In this document: in pieces, positions 51,429 through 59,677 of the stretch | Position numbering within the stretch: position 1 is the first letter of the stretch | How the letters are laid out: each line of letters opens with the position of its first letter | Assembly (NCBI GenBank): GCA_020073565.1 | Contig: JAIQEY010000008.1 | Coordinates: 62,001 to 126,000 of the forward strand | Direction: 5' to 3' | Length of the DNA stretch: 64,000 nucleotides | From: Terriglobia bacterium | GTDB lineage: Bacteria; Acidobacteriota; Terriglobia; Terriglobales; Acidobacteriaceae | Notes under the pieces: model-generated | Seen by the model: the letters and a program-made list of their open reading frames with translations, nothing else | Told to the model about the DNA's origin: nothing | The model's database searches: none | Position numbers and translations under genes: made by a program

Positions 51429-51543
51429 TACCCGCAGAGGACGCGGAGTTCGCAGAGGATGAAAGGAATTGGGCAGACCAAAAGAAAAAGCCGGGGCGCA
51501 ATTCCCCGGTTCTTCTCTGGGTTCTCAGCGCACTCTGCGGTTA
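51429..51543. repeat. Palindromic repeat, family C (CCGCAGAGG type)
   Basis: ACCCGCAGAGGACGCGGAG (from 51429) and CTCAGCGCACTCTGCGGT (to about 51542) form imperfect inverted arms. A GC hairpin with T-tract (51478-51509) lies inside. It fills the gap between the desaturase 3' end and the kinase start. Confidence 0.65.
51478..51509 (-). terminator. Intrinsic terminator after the desaturase gene
   Basis: On the minus strand CCGGGG, loop AATTGCG, CCCCGG is followed by CTTTTTCTTTT. The stem is six base pairs with a good T-tract, 42 bases past the desaturase stop codon, and would also separate it from the two-component pair downstream. Confidence 0.65.
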
Positions 51544-51550
51544 GTGATGT

Positions 51551-52459
51551 TCAGTCATTTCCTGCGGCCGCGGCCATTACTCTGGCCGCCTTCAGATCCC
51601 GTACCAGGGGCGGTTTGGGCGGCAGGTTGTCCACCGTGACCTTATAGACGTGGCGCGCCAAGCCTAGTTTCTTCAGCAGCCAGATACCGTACCAGTTCAA
51701 GTCGATCTCATACCAAGCCATGCCATGACGCGCTGACACGGGATGCGCGTGGTGGTTGTTGTGCCAGCCTTCGCCGAAGGTGAACAGCGCAATCAGAAAG
51801 TTGTTGGTCGAAAGATCTTGGGTCGCGAAGCGCCGGGTGCCCCAAATGTGCGTGATCGAATTCACCGCCCAGGTGGAATGCAGCCCAAGAACGACGCGGA
51901 AGAAAACTCCCCACAGCAGCCAGGGCAGCCCGCCGAGCGCGTAAAGGATGACGCCCACAATAATGTTGCCGGTCCAGTGATACTTGGTCAGCCAGACGTG
52001 AACCTTGTCTTTGGTGAGATCGGGCACGTAACGCGCCAGCGTGGTGGTGTCGTGATGCATCGACTTGCCCATCAGGATCCATCCCATGTGCGACCACCAC
52101 TTGCCATCGACGGGCGAGTGCGGATCCCCCGGTTCATCGGAATACTGGTGATGAATGCGATGGGTGGCGACCCAGAAAATCGGCCCGCCTTCGAGAGCCA
52201 GCGTCGCGCACCAGGTCAGGAAGTACTCAACCCACTTCGGAGTCTTGTAGCCGCGATGAGTCAGCAGGCGGTGATAGCTCATGCCGATGCCGAGACTGCC
52301 CGAGACCCACCATAGAAACGCGGTGACGAAGAATGCTTTCCACGTAAAGAAAAAGAGCGCCGCCACGGCGCCCACGTGAAATAGGAACATGGCCGTGGCC
52401 GTGCCCCAGTTAAAACCGTCTTTGTCAGCGCGTTCTTTACGCAGGCTGGTGTCTTCCAT
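51551..52459 (-). CDS. Acyl-CoA/fatty-acid desaturase (delta-9 type)
   Basis: A 302-residue inner-membrane di-iron desaturase. The three His boxes are present: HRLLTH (63-68), HRIHHQ (100-105) and HNNHHAH (about 235). Pairs of membrane helices surround the boxes. The family is the stearoyl-CoA-desaturase-like group (WWVSGSLGIGMSYHRLLTHR), which puts a cis double bond into saturated acyl chains for membrane fluidity. It ends in an intrinsic terminator, and diverges from a cytochrome c gene across a 288-base gap that contains a 16-base palindrome. Confidence 0.9.
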   Translation of the reverse strand: MEDTSLRKERADKDGFNWGTATAMFLFHVGAVAALFFFTWKAFFVTAFLWWVSGSLGIGMSYHRLLTHRGYKTPKWVEYFLTWCATLALEGGPIFWVATHRIHHQYSDEPGDPHSPVDGKWWSHMGWILMGKSMHHDTTTLARYVPDLTKDKVHVWLTKYHWTGNIIVGVILYALGGLPWLLWGVFFRVVLGLHSTWAVNSITHIWGTRRFATQDLSTNNFLIALFTFGEGWHNNHHAHPVSARHGMAWYEIDLNWYGIWLLKKLGLARHVYKVTVDNLPPKPPLVRDLKAARVMAAAAGND

Positions 52460-52565
52460 GATTCTTGAGTTCTCCCCACATCGGTTGCGATCAGGTTCTA
52501 TAGCGACGATACCAAGACAGCGTGCACGACTTTGTAATACTTGTGTAATCGCAGCTGTGGAAAGG

Positions 52566-52581
52566 GGTTACGGGCGTAACC
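52566..52581. promoter_or_regulatory. 16-base palindrome in the desaturase/cytochrome c gap
   Basis: GGTTACGGGCGTAACC is a perfect palindrome with a two-base centre, 107 bases upstream of the desaturase start. Size and symmetry suit a dimeric regulator. Near it, TTGTAATACTTGTGTAATC (around 52533-52551) holds two direct TTGTRTAAT-like copies. Confidence 0.35.
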
Positions 52582-52747
52582 ACCCGGTCGGTCAAAGGCC
52601 ATGCACCCCGGGAAATTGACGGCAGGGGAGTTCCGTGTCACTGGTGATTCCGCCCACGCGTGCGCGTGACGTACGACACTTCCAGTGTGCTCGCCCGGGT
52701 CGTAGAATGCCTGTAGTATTCAACCGTACTCCCGAACGGAGGTGGTC

Positions 52748-53167
52748 GTGTTGAAGAAAACCGCACTTATCCTTTTCGCGCTCCTGTTTCTTACGTGTGT
52801 GCTGGGAGCGCAGCAAAGTCAGCCGCCTGCGAAACCGCCCGCCGACTACAAAGTCCCCGCGGAAGACGCGCAGAAGGAAAATCCGGTGAAGCCGACGCCC
52901 GAGTCCCTCGCCAAAGGGAAGAAGACCTACGCGATCGACTGCGCCATGTGCCACGGCGACAATGGCGACGGGAAGGGCGACTTGGCCGCCGACCTGAAGA
53001 ACGTCACCGACTTCACCGCGCCCGACGCGATGAAGAACCGCACGGATGGCGAGCTCTTCTACATCATGCGCAAGGGCAAAGGCGAAATGCCGCCGGAGGG
53101 CGACCGCGCCAAGAACGACGACATCTGGAACCTGGTGAACTACATCCGCTCGCTGAAGAAGAAGTAG
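52748..53167 (+). CDS. Small periplasmic c-type cytochrome
   Basis: A 139-residue single-haem cytochrome c with a signal peptide (ALILFALLFLTCVLGAQ). The haem site CAMCH uses Cys65, Cys68 and His69, and Met114 in KGEMPPEGD is the likely sixth ligand. GKKTYAIDCAMCHGDNGDGK is typical of class I/CccA-type cytochromes. GTG at 52748 has GGAGG six bases upstream. It may carry electrons to an oxidase or be a domain-like donor for a periplasmic reductase. Confidence 0.88.
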   Translation: MLKKTALILFALLFLTCVLGAQQSQPPAKPPADYKVPAEDAQKENPVKPTPESLAKGKKTYAIDCAMCHGDNGDGKGDLAADLKNVTDFTAPDAMKNRTDGELFYIMRKGKGEMPPEGDRAKNDDIWNLVNYIRSLKKK

Positions 53168-53256
53168 GCCGCACAGACGACGGAATTCCTCCGGCGCGGA
53201 TTCATCGCGAAGGTCCCAGCGATCGTTTCACCCTACAGTACTAGGGTCTGCCCAAA

Positions 53257-53287
53257 CCCACTCATCGCAAAGAACGCGATGAGTGGG
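53257..53287. repeat. Palindromic repeat, family D (CCCACTCATCGC hairpin)
   Basis: Perfect 12-base-pair stem CCCACTCATCGC / GCGATGAGTGGG with loop AAAGAAC, followed by CCACCCGGCACCC. It lies between the convergent cytochrome c and dehydrogenase genes and may end both transcripts. Second copy at 13095. Confidence 0.7.
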
Positions 53288-53303
53288 CCACCCGGCACCC
53301 GGC

Positions 53304-54185
53304 CTACTTCGGTGCGCCCTTTACTTCCACGCCAGCCCATTTTTCGAGCAAGGTCAGTGTCGCCGCATAATCCAAGTCTTGATGCCCTTCTTCGGCTGCC
53401 AGTTCATAGACCTCTTCTACCGCTTCGAGGCCGGGCAGGCGCACTCGGGATTCTCGGGCGGCGTCGAGGGTGAGATGAATATCCTTCAGCATGAGGCGCA
53501 GGGGGAAATTCGGAGAGAAATCGCGCTTCAGGATGAATGGGGCTTTGTAATCTACCACGCCGGAACGCACCATGGACGCCTGCACCAGCGGCAGCAGTTT
53601 TTCGACATCCACGCCGAGTTTAGCCGCGAGGGTAAGGGCTTCGGCAAAACCTTCGTAGATGAGCGCGATCTGCAGGTTCATCGCGAGTTTGGTGGCTTGT
53701 CCCTTGCCCGTTTCGCCCATATGGAAAACTTGTTTGCCCATCGCATGAAAAAGGGGCTGCAAGCGTGCCAGCACGGACTCGTCTCCTCCGACCATAAAAA
53801 TCAGGCTTCCCGCTTCGGCGGCGACTTTCGAGCCGGTGATGGGTGCATCCACATAGTCAACACCGCGGGCTTTGACACGCTCGGCAAAACGGTGCGTGGC
53901 CGAGGGCGAGATGGTGCTGGAGTCGGCGATAATCATGCCCTCGGCGAGCGATTGTTCGACGGCGTCCGGCCCGAACAAGAGTCTTTCGACTGCTTTCGTG
54001 TCGGAAACGCACATCCAAACGACTTCGGCGTCACGGGCAGCGTCGGCGGGCGAGGGCGCGTTGCGAGCGCCTTCCACATCTTTGCCAGCAGTTCGATTCC
54101 AGACGGAGACCTCGTGTCCAGCTTTTACTAGATTGGCAGCCATGGGCCGTCCCATGATTCCAAGGCCGAGAAAGGCTACGCGCAT
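53304..54185 (-). CDS. NAD(P)-dependent beta-hydroxyacid dehydrogenase (3-hydroxyisobutyrate dehydrogenase family)
   Basis: A 293-residue enzyme. The N-terminal Rossmann fold has VAFLGLGIMGRPMAANLV, substrate-binding is DAPITGSKVAAEAGSLIFMV, and the catalytic Lys is in GQATKLAMNLQIAL. The C-terminal helical domain has LKDIHLTLDAARES. Members oxidise 3-hydroxyisobutyrate, tartronate semialdehyde or succinic semialdehyde (glyoxylate reductase/GHB type), so the substrate is open. ATG at 54185 is used, with GGAGGA upstream; a TTG at 54203 is possible. Confidence 0.87.
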   Translation of the reverse strand: MRVAFLGLGIMGRPMAANLVKAGHEVSVWNRTAGKDVEGARNAPSPADAARDAEVVWMCVSDTKAVERLLFGPDAVEQSLAEGMIIADSSTISPSATHRFAERVKARGVDYVDAPITGSKVAAEAGSLIFMVGGDESVLARLQPLFHAMGKQVFHMGETGKGQATKLAMNLQIALIYEGFAEALTLAAKLGVDVEKLLPLVQASMVRSGVVDYKAPFILKRDFSPNFPLRLMLKDIHLTLDAARESRVRLPGLEAVEEVYELAAEEGHQDLDYAATLTLLEKWAGVEVKGAPK

Positions 54186-54422
54186 GCGTTTTGGTTCCTC
54201 CAAACCTTTGATTAGAAATGAGCACGAAAGTTACGGTCAAGGAGGAAGCAAATTGATTTAGACTTGTGGCTTGAGGAATCCGCGGGGTGGGCGCGGAGAT
54301 GCCGTCATTGGTAAAGAAAGATATCCTGGTGCGACGAATCCTCCGAACCAGGCATCTATCTAGATGGACGATAAGCGCAACGAAGAGCCAGCGATCCGCG
54401 CGAACGCGGATTGGTTGAATCG

Positions 54423-55319
54423 ATGATCAAGGCCTCACTGAAGAATCCTGCCCTGCGCAAGCGAGCGAGCCAGTTCACCCGCCTGGTGCGCCACTCGGCA
54501 GTCACTCCGCGCACGGGACAAACGCACAAGCCGCGCCTGGTCACGAACGGCGAAATGGGCGTTACGTTTATTGGACACTCCAGCTTTTTTCTGCAAGTTG
54601 GCGGGCAGAACGTTGTCATTGATCCGAACTTCGCGCGGTGGCTGTTTGTTCTGAAGCGGCTGCGCCAGCCCGGGCTGCACCTGCGCGATCTGCCTCCCAT
54701 CGATCTGGTACTGGTTACGCACGCGCATTTCGATCATCTCCATCGCCAGTCGCTGCGCACGATCGCGCGCCAGACGAAGCGGCAGACCGGATCGCCGCCC
54801 ACGCTGGTGGTTCCGCATCACGTGTTTGACCTGGTTTCGGACTTGGGCTTTGACGAGATCGTTGAGCTCGAGTGGTGGAACAGTTATCGGCACGGCAAGC
54901 TGGAAATCACGCATGTGCCCTCGCGGCATTGGGGGGCGCGCGTGATTAAAGATTCGCACCGCGGCTACGGCGGGTACGTGCTGAGGGCCGGAAAACATTC
55001 GGTGTACCACGCGGGCGACACGGCGTACTTCCAGGGTTTTCGCGAGATTGGGCGCCGGTTGGCCCCGGAACTGGCCCTGCTGCCGATTGGGGCTTACAAC
55101 CCGCCACAGTTCCGCAACGTGCATACCAGTCCGGCCGACGCCACACAGGCGTTCCTTGACTTGAAAGCCCGCTGGATGGTGCCAATGCACTATGGGACAT
55201 TTCGCCTCTCGCATGAGCCGATCGAAGAGCCTCTGCAGCTATTGGAGCAAGAGGCAGAGGCGGCCGGGGTTTCAGACAGGGTTGTGGTACTTGAAGAGGG
55301 CGTAACCCGCTTTTTTTGA
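54423..55319 (+). CDS. MBL-fold metal-dependent hydrolase (NAPE-PLD/UlaG-like)
   Basis: A 298-residue metallo-beta-lactamase fold enzyme. Metal ligands are seen in VTHAHFDHLH (HxHxDH), SRHWGARV, YHAGDTAYF and MHYGTFRLSHEP. GHSSFFLQVGGQNVVIDPNF is typical of the COG2220 subgroup that includes NAPE-PLD and RomA-like proteins. Such enzymes act on phospholipids or nucleotides; substrate here unknown. The ATG at 54423 is preferred over the TTG at 54411. It begins a plus-strand block that continues with the S41 protease. Confidence 0.83.
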   Translation: MIKASLKNPALRKRASQFTRLVRHSAVTPRTGQTHKPRLVTNGEMGVTFIGHSSFFLQVGGQNVVIDPNFARWLFVLKRLRQPGLHLRDLPPIDLVLVTHAHFDHLHRQSLRTIARQTKRQTGSPPTLVVPHHVFDLVSDLGFDEIVELEWWNSYRHGKLEITHVPSRHWGARVIKDSHRGYGGYVLRAGKHSVYHAGDTAYFQGFREIGRRLAPELALLPIGAYNPPQFRNVHTSPADATQAFLDLKARWMVPMHYGTFRLSHEPIEEPLQLLEQEAEAAGVSDRVVVLEEGVTRFF

Positions 55320-55400
55320 GGCATTTCGGAACCCGAAGACGGCGAACCTGAGTAACCTCGTGATGCCTGATTTGGGCCTAAGTAAGAAGGTGGCATGGCA

Positions 55401-55409
55401 TGCTATACT
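55401..55409 (+). promoter_or_regulatory. Extended -10 promoter of the S41 protease gene
   Basis: TGCTATACT has the TGn extension and a -10 hexamer (TATACT) with five of six consensus bases. No clear -35 is seen, which is usual for extended -10 promoters. It would start the transcript near 55416, leaving a leader of about 50 bases. Confidence 0.45.
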
Positions 55410-55466
55410 GCGCTCAGAAGCGGTGGCTGGGTCCCTCCACGTCCCTTGCCCGAAGGATTTTGAAAC

Positions 55467-57062
55467 ATGGCTAGTAGTTCTCGACGTTCTCTATTCCTGA
55501 TCGTTTTCGTGCTTGTTTTGTTCGGGTTCCTGGGCATGCTGTTCGCTCAGCGGATTGCCCCAGCGACCACGCCGAGCAGCGATTCCGACGTCCGCGACAG
55601 CTTCAAGCAGTTCACCCAGGTCTTTGAGACGGTCGAGGAAAACTATGCCGACCCGGTGAATGCCGACAAGGCGATTTACAACGGCGCGATCCCGAGCATG
55701 TTGCACTCGCTCGATCCGCATTCCAACTTTTTCGATCCCAAGTCTTATTCGCAGCTGCGCGAAGAGCAGCGCGGCAAGTACTACGGCGTGGGCATGACCG
55801 TGGGTCCGCGCAATAACAAGGTCATCGTCATCGCTCCGTTTGTCGGAACGCCTGCCTATCGCGCCGGCATTCGTCCGGGCGATATCATCGTCGCGGTCGA
55901 CGGCAAGCCCACCGACAATATGAGCACCTCGGACGTGGCCGATCTGCTGAAAGGGCCGAAGGGCACGACGGTGCGGATCACGATGCTGCGCGAAGGTTCC
56001 GATCATCCGCTGGAATTCAGCGTGATCCGCGACGAGATTCCGCGCTACAGCGTTGACCTGCATTTCATGATCAAGCCCGGCATTGGCTATATGCACGTTT
56101 CCGGTTTCCAGGAAACGACCGAGCGTGAGGTGGCGCAGGCACTGGAAGAAATGGGCGACGTGAAGGGGTTGGTGCTCGATCTTCGTCAGAATCCGGGTGG
56201 ACTGCTGAGCGAAGGCGTGGGCGTGGCGGACAAGTTCTTGAAGAAGGGACAGCTCATCGTCTCGCACCACGGGCGTTCGTCTCCAGAAAAGCGCTATGTT
56301 GCAGCGCACGGCAATGGCGGCCGGGATTATCCGCTGGTCGTGCTGGTGAACCGGGGCACAGCGTCTGCCGCGGAGATTGTTGCGGGCGCAATTCAGGACC
56401 ATGATCGCGGCCTGATCGTGGGCGAGACAACATTCGGCAAAGGGCTGGTGCAGACCGTATATCCGCTCGCCGAAAACACCGGACTGGCGCTGACCACAGC
56501 GAAGTATTACACGCCTAGCGGACGGCTGATCCAGCGCGATTACTCGAATCTCTCTCTCTACGACTACTATTACAACCGCGAGAACGAAGAGAACAACTCG
56601 AACCACGAGGTGAAGCTTACTGACGGCGGGCGCACGGTGTATGGCGGCGGCGGCATCACGCCGGATGTGAAACTGCCTGCATACAAGTCCAACAAGTTCC
56701 AGGAAACGGTACTGCAACACTATGGGCTGTTTAATTTCGCCAAGCACTACGTGATTGGACACAAAGTCACGCAAAGCTTCGAAGTCGATGATGCCGTGCT
56801 GCAGGACTTCCGCAAGTTCCTCGACTCGGAAAAGATTCCCTTTACCGAAGCGGAGCTGCTCGAGAACAACGACTGGCTGCGCTCGAACATCAAGGCCGAA
56901 CTCTTCATCGATTCCTTCGGGCAGGAGGAAGGGCTGAAGGTGCGGGCGGAAACGGATCCCGAAGTCGTGAAAGCTCTCGAACTGATGCCTCAGGCTCGCG
57001 CCCTGGCCGACAATGCCAAGAAGGTGATTGCCGAGCGGAACGCGGCCCCGGTTACGCGCTAG
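55467..57062 (+). CDS. S41 family C-terminal processing protease
   Basis: A 531-residue periplasmic protease. A signal anchor (IVFVLVLFGFLGMLF) is followed by an N-terminal helical region, a PDZ domain (about 105-190: YGVGMTVGPRNNKVIVIAPF, RAGIRPGDIIVAVDGKPTDN) and the S41 catalytic core. The Ser-Lys dyad is Ser300 (NRGTASAAEIV) and Lys325 (TFGKGLVQ). A C-terminal extension (about 400-531) is predicted mainly helical. CtpA/Prc enzymes trim or degrade envelope proteins. It has an extended -10 promoter upstream and an intrinsic terminator downstream, so it is probably monocistronic. Confidence 0.93.
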   Translation: MASSSRRSLFLIVFVLVLFGFLGMLFAQRIAPATTPSSDSDVRDSFKQFTQVFETVEENYADPVNADKAIYNGAIPSMLHSLDPHSNFFDPKSYSQLREEQRGKYYGVGMTVGPRNNKVIVIAPFVGTPAYRAGIRPGDIIVAVDGKPTDNMSTSDVADLLKGPKGTTVRITMLREGSDHPLEFSVIRDEIPRYSVDLHFMIKPGIGYMHVSGFQETTEREVAQALEEMGDVKGLVLDLRQNPGGLLSEGVGVADKFLKKGQLIVSHHGRSSPEKRYVAAHGNGGRDYPLVVLVNRGTASAAEIVAGAIQDHDRGLIVGETTFGKGLVQTVYPLAENTGLALTTAKYYTPSGRLIQRDYSNLSLYDYYYNRENEENNSNHEVKLTDGGRTVYGGGGITPDVKLPAYKSNKFQETVLQHYGLFNFAKHYVIGHKVTQSFEVDDAVLQDFRKFLDSEKIPFTEAELLENNDWLRSNIKAELFIDSFGQEEGLKVRAETDPEVVKALELMPQARALADNAKKVIAERNAAPVTR

Positions 57063-57088
57063 GCGACTGCCATCTCCGAACAACATCA

Positions 57089-57110
57089 GGCCCGGGCAAC
57101 CGGGCCTTTT
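57089..57110 (+). terminator. Intrinsic terminator after the S41 protease gene
   Basis: GGCCCGG, loop GCAA (57096-57099), CCGGGCC, then TTTT: a seven-base-pair GC stem with a T-tract, 27 bases past the stop codon. Confidence 0.8.
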
Positions 57111-57167
57111 CGTTTGATCCGGGAAGATCTGGAGTTTCGTACGGTAAGATAGGAAGATTTCTTCTCT

Positions 57168-57812
57168 ATGGGCCGAACGTTCCGCAGTTTCCAAGTGCTC
57201 GCCGTCGCTCTGTTGTTGGCGATCACGATATCTGCCGGCGAGGAACCGCAGCAGAAGGGCGTTAGCTCCGCGTCTCATCCCGCACACGTTTTCGGACAGA
57301 AACGGAAAATCACCGGCGTAGGAAATTTCGGTGAGGTAACACCGGCGCTTTTTCGCGGCGCGCAGCCGACTCACGAAGGTCTCGCAGCGCTGGCAAAAAT
57401 GGGCATTGGCATTGTTGTGGACGCACATGGCAATCAAGCGAACAACGAGGGGAAAGAGGTGGGCAAACTCGGAATGCAATATGTTGCGATTCCGTGGCAC
57501 TGTCCGTTCCCGAACGACGATGTTTTTGTACGATTCTTGAAGCTGCTTCAGGAAAATCCCGACAAGAAAGTATTTGTGCACTGCCGGTTGGGCGAAGATC
57601 GGACTGGTATGATGGTCGCCGCTTATCGCATGGCCGCACAGGGGTGGACCGCCGACGAAGCGATGCGGGAAATGCATCAGTTTGGCTTCTCAACCATTCA
57701 TCACTTGATCTGCCCCGGCTTGCCGTCGTATGAGAAGCGCTTTCCTCAGCACCTCCAGAGCAACCCGGCGTTCGATGGTCTGCGGTCATCCCGCCCGAAC
57801 TTGCCGAAGTAA
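57168..57812 (+). CDS. Exported dual-specificity/tyrosine phosphatase-like protein
   Basis: A 214-residue protein with a signal peptide (FQVLAVALLLAITISAGEEP). The phosphatase loop VFVHCRLGEDRTG holds Cys139 and Arg145 in the CX5R arrangement, with Asp/Thr after it, and FRGAQPTHEGLAALAKMGIG marks the DSP fold start. Secreted members are known among bacterial DSP-like and phytase-like (inositol phosphate) phosphatases. The substrate is unknown; inositol phosphates or extracellular phosphoproteins are possible. It is located between a terminator and the Tad block. Confidence 0.82.
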   Translation: MGRTFRSFQVLAVALLLAITISAGEEPQQKGVSSASHPAHVFGQKRKITGVGNFGEVTPALFRGAQPTHEGLAALAKMGIGIVVDAHGNQANNEGKEVGKLGMQYVAIPWHCPFPNDDVFVRFLKLLQENPDKKVFVHCRLGEDRTGMMVAAYRMAAQGWTADEAMREMHQFGFSTIHHLICPGLPSYEKRFPQHLQSNPAFDGLRSSRPNLPK

Positions 57813-57828
57813 TCTATTAATGTAGGCT

Positions 57829-57912
57829 TCTGCCCCGCGCCCGGCGGGGGCGGGACGCCCGCACCCTTCGGCTTCGCTCAGGGCAAGCGAGCCGCCGGGA
57901 CGGCGGCGCGAC
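57829..57912. repeat. Palindromic GC-rich repeat, family E-like
   Basis: Contains CCCGGCGGGGGCGGGACGCCC, then CTTCGGCTTCGCTCAGGGCA and GCCGCCGGGACGGCGGCG. The motif TTCG...CTCAGGGCA and flanking GGGACGCCC are shared with the element at 25115. It lies between the phosphatase and prepilin peptidase genes. Confidence 0.55.
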
Positions 57913-58007
57913 TCTTGCAACGCTCGAAATGCCTCTTGAGTGGCGCTGCAGAAAGCCCTAAAGTACTGTCAGGGAAGCCGGGAGGGCTCTATCTGCCAGC
58001 ATTGAAT

Positions 58008-58538
58008 ATGCTCCAATTTGGCCCCTGGGTTCCGGCGATCCTGGTGGCGATTTGCGCAGGAGTAATGGACTGGCGGTACCGGCGGATTCCGAACTGGCTG
58101 ACCGTTTCGGGCTTGGTAGCGGGCGTGGTGGTCAACGGGATTCTCGCGGGATTGCCGGGACTGAAGGCAGCGCTGCTGGGAGCGCTGCTCGGGCTCGGGT
58201 TGCTGCTGCCCTTCGTGCTTCTGCGCAGCCTGGGCGCGGGCGATTGGAAACTCGCGGGTGCGCTGGGAGCGTGTCTGGGACCCCGGCACCTGCTGGCGGT
58301 GCTGGTGGGAACAATTCTGCTGGCGGGAATCATGGCCTTGGCGGTGGTGATCTGGACGGGCCGGTTGCAACAGACGTTGCGGAACATGGCGCACCTGGGG
58401 GCAGCTTTCTTCAGTCTGCGGATGCCGGCATTTGCAGTGTCGCTCGACAATCCGCAGTCCACCAAGATTCCCTTCGGCGTGGCCATGGCGGCAACGGTCG
58501 TACTATATGGCGTTGGGAGAGCGATCGGAAAACTTTAA
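58008..58538 (+). CDS. Prepilin peptidase CpaA/TadV type (A24 family)
   Basis: A 176-residue inner-membrane aspartic peptidase with about six helices. The active-site Asp residues are Asp21 (AGVMDWRYRRIPNW) and Asp79 in the GxGD motif (LGAGDWKLAGALG). The methyltransferase domain of PilD is missing, as in CpaA/TadV. The start at 58008 fits the family. It would cleave leader peptides of Flp-type prepilins and TadE/F pseudopilins. First gene of a Tad block with spacing of seven bases or less to the next genes. Confidence 0.88.
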   Translation: MLQFGPWVPAILVAICAGVMDWRYRRIPNWLTVSGLVAGVVVNGILAGLPGLKAALLGALLGLGLLLPFVLLRSLGAGDWKLAGALGACLGPRHLLAVLVGTILLAGIMALAVVIWTGRLQQTLRNMAHLGAAFFSLRMPAFAVSLDNPQSTKIPFGVAMAATVVLYGVGRAIGKL

Positions 58539-58544
58539 CGGACC

Positions 58545-59078
58545 ATGCGGACCCTGAAACGTAGACTCGGAGACGAAACGGGCGTGGAGATCCTGGAAGC
58601 AGCGTTGGTGCTGCCGATTCTGTTCACGTTGCTGCTCGGCATAGTCTGGTTTGGGCGGGCTTTTAACATCTATTCCACCATCGCGCAGGCAGCGCAGCAG
58701 GGAGCAATAGCGGCTGCGCGGCCCACGTGTGCGACGTGCGCGCCGGGGAACCCCGTCAGTGCTGCGGACAGCGCGGTGGTGGCTGTATTGCAGGCCGCCA
58801 GGCTCGACGTGAGCCTGGTTTCGGCTCCAACCACCGCGCCCGCGAACGGCTGCATTACAACCCCTGCCAACGTTATGGTTTGCCCAAATGTGATTCTGAA
58901 TTCTTCGACTGGGCCGCTGCCCCAATGCGATCTCGTTTCCCCCAATCAGGCCCCACCCGACCAGTGCGGTACCATCGTCGCCTTTCGGTACTCGTTCACC
59001 TCGAATCTGCCTTTCACTTCTCTGAACCTGCAAACGGTCGTCATGAACGCTCAGGCTCAGACCCGGACGGAGAACTAG
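58545..59078 (+). CDS. TadE-like pseudopilin
   Basis: A 177-residue protein with the TadE signature near the N-terminus: GVEILEAALVLPILFTLLLG with the Glu of the pseudopilin cleavage region, then a helix and a globular, Cys-containing domain. CATCAPGNP (about 62-71) and further Cys residues could form disulphides in the periplasm. CpaA in the same operon is the expected processing peptidase. It probably forms the minor component of a Tad/Flp pilus. Confidence 0.8.
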   Translation: MRTLKRRLGDETGVEILEAALVLPILFTLLLGIVWFGRAFNIYSTIAQAAQQGAIAAARPTCATCAPGNPVSAADSAVVAVLQAARLDVSLVSAPTTAPANGCITTPANVMVCPNVILNSSTGPLPQCDLVSPNQAPPDQCGTIVAFRYSFTSNLPFTSLNLQTVVMNAQAQTRTEN

Positions 59079-59079
59079 G

Positions 59080-59676
59080 ATGCTTCCCGTCCAAAATCGC
59101 GTTCGCCGCGCGGCGAGTTCGCTGCCCCGAGAAGAAGGCTCGGCCCTGGTCGAGTTTGCCATCGCGCTACCTTTGCTAGTGGTCTTCATCGTCGGCATCT
59201 ACGACTTCAGCGGCGCGTTCAACCAAAAGCAGAAGATCGAGCAGGCCGCGCAGGACGGGGCCATCATTGCCGGCGCTCAGCCCATGAGCGACATTGCGTC
59301 CACCACCGCCGATCCGGAGTCGTTGCGTCCCGTGGTGAGGACAGTCTTCAACTCCTTAGCCCACAGCGGAGTGCTACCGAACGCAGGCGCGTCTTGCTCG
59401 CCGCCGCCCCCAATTCCAACACCGCCCACGCCGCCTGCCCTCGTCTGGACGTACACCATTTCCGGGTGTCCCGACGATCTTGTCATCACCATCGACCGCG
59501 GCGGCGTCATCCCCGTCACCGGTCTGCCTATGGTCGCTTTGGGAACCACCGTCCAAGTGTCTTACCCGTACCACTGGCGATTCGGCAGCGCGATTCAGTT
59601 GCTGTTTCCGGGTCCCAACGGCTATGGGGCTCCGGTCCCTGTGACCGAACAAGCTACGGTCCACAATCAGAATTGA
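59080..59676 (+). CDS. TadE/TadG-like pseudopilin
   Basis: A 198-residue protein beginning with a short basic region and the TadE-type helix GSALVEFAIALPLLVVFIVG, followed by QKIEQAAQDGAIIAGAQ, as in TadE proteins. The periplasmic part is Pro-rich (SPPPPIPTPPTPPA). Starts one base after the preceding stop codon and is translationally tight with it. It is probably a second minor pilin. Confidence 0.8.
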   Translation: MLPVQNRVRRAASSLPREEGSALVEFAIALPLLVVFIVGIYDFSGAFNQKQKIEQAAQDGAIIAGAQPMSDIASTTADPESLRPVVRTVFNSLAHSGVLPNAGASCSPPPPIPTPPTPPALVWTYTISGCPDDLVITIDRGGVIPVTGLPMVALGTTVQVSYPYHWRFGSAIQLLFPGPNGYGAPVPVTEQATVHNQN

Positions 59677-59677
59677 G

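Noticed and set aside
51403..51501. Longer N-terminus of the second histidine kinase.
   Set aside because: The extra codons run into the family C repeat and encode low-complexity Ser/Ala; GTG at 51402 is preferred.
55491..57677. A 728-codon open frame on the minus strand, opposite the S41 protease and phosphatase genes.
   Set aside because: It spans two well-supported genes and the terminator between them, has no recognisable domain, and its composition (high Arg/His/Leu) is that of antisense GC-rich DNA.
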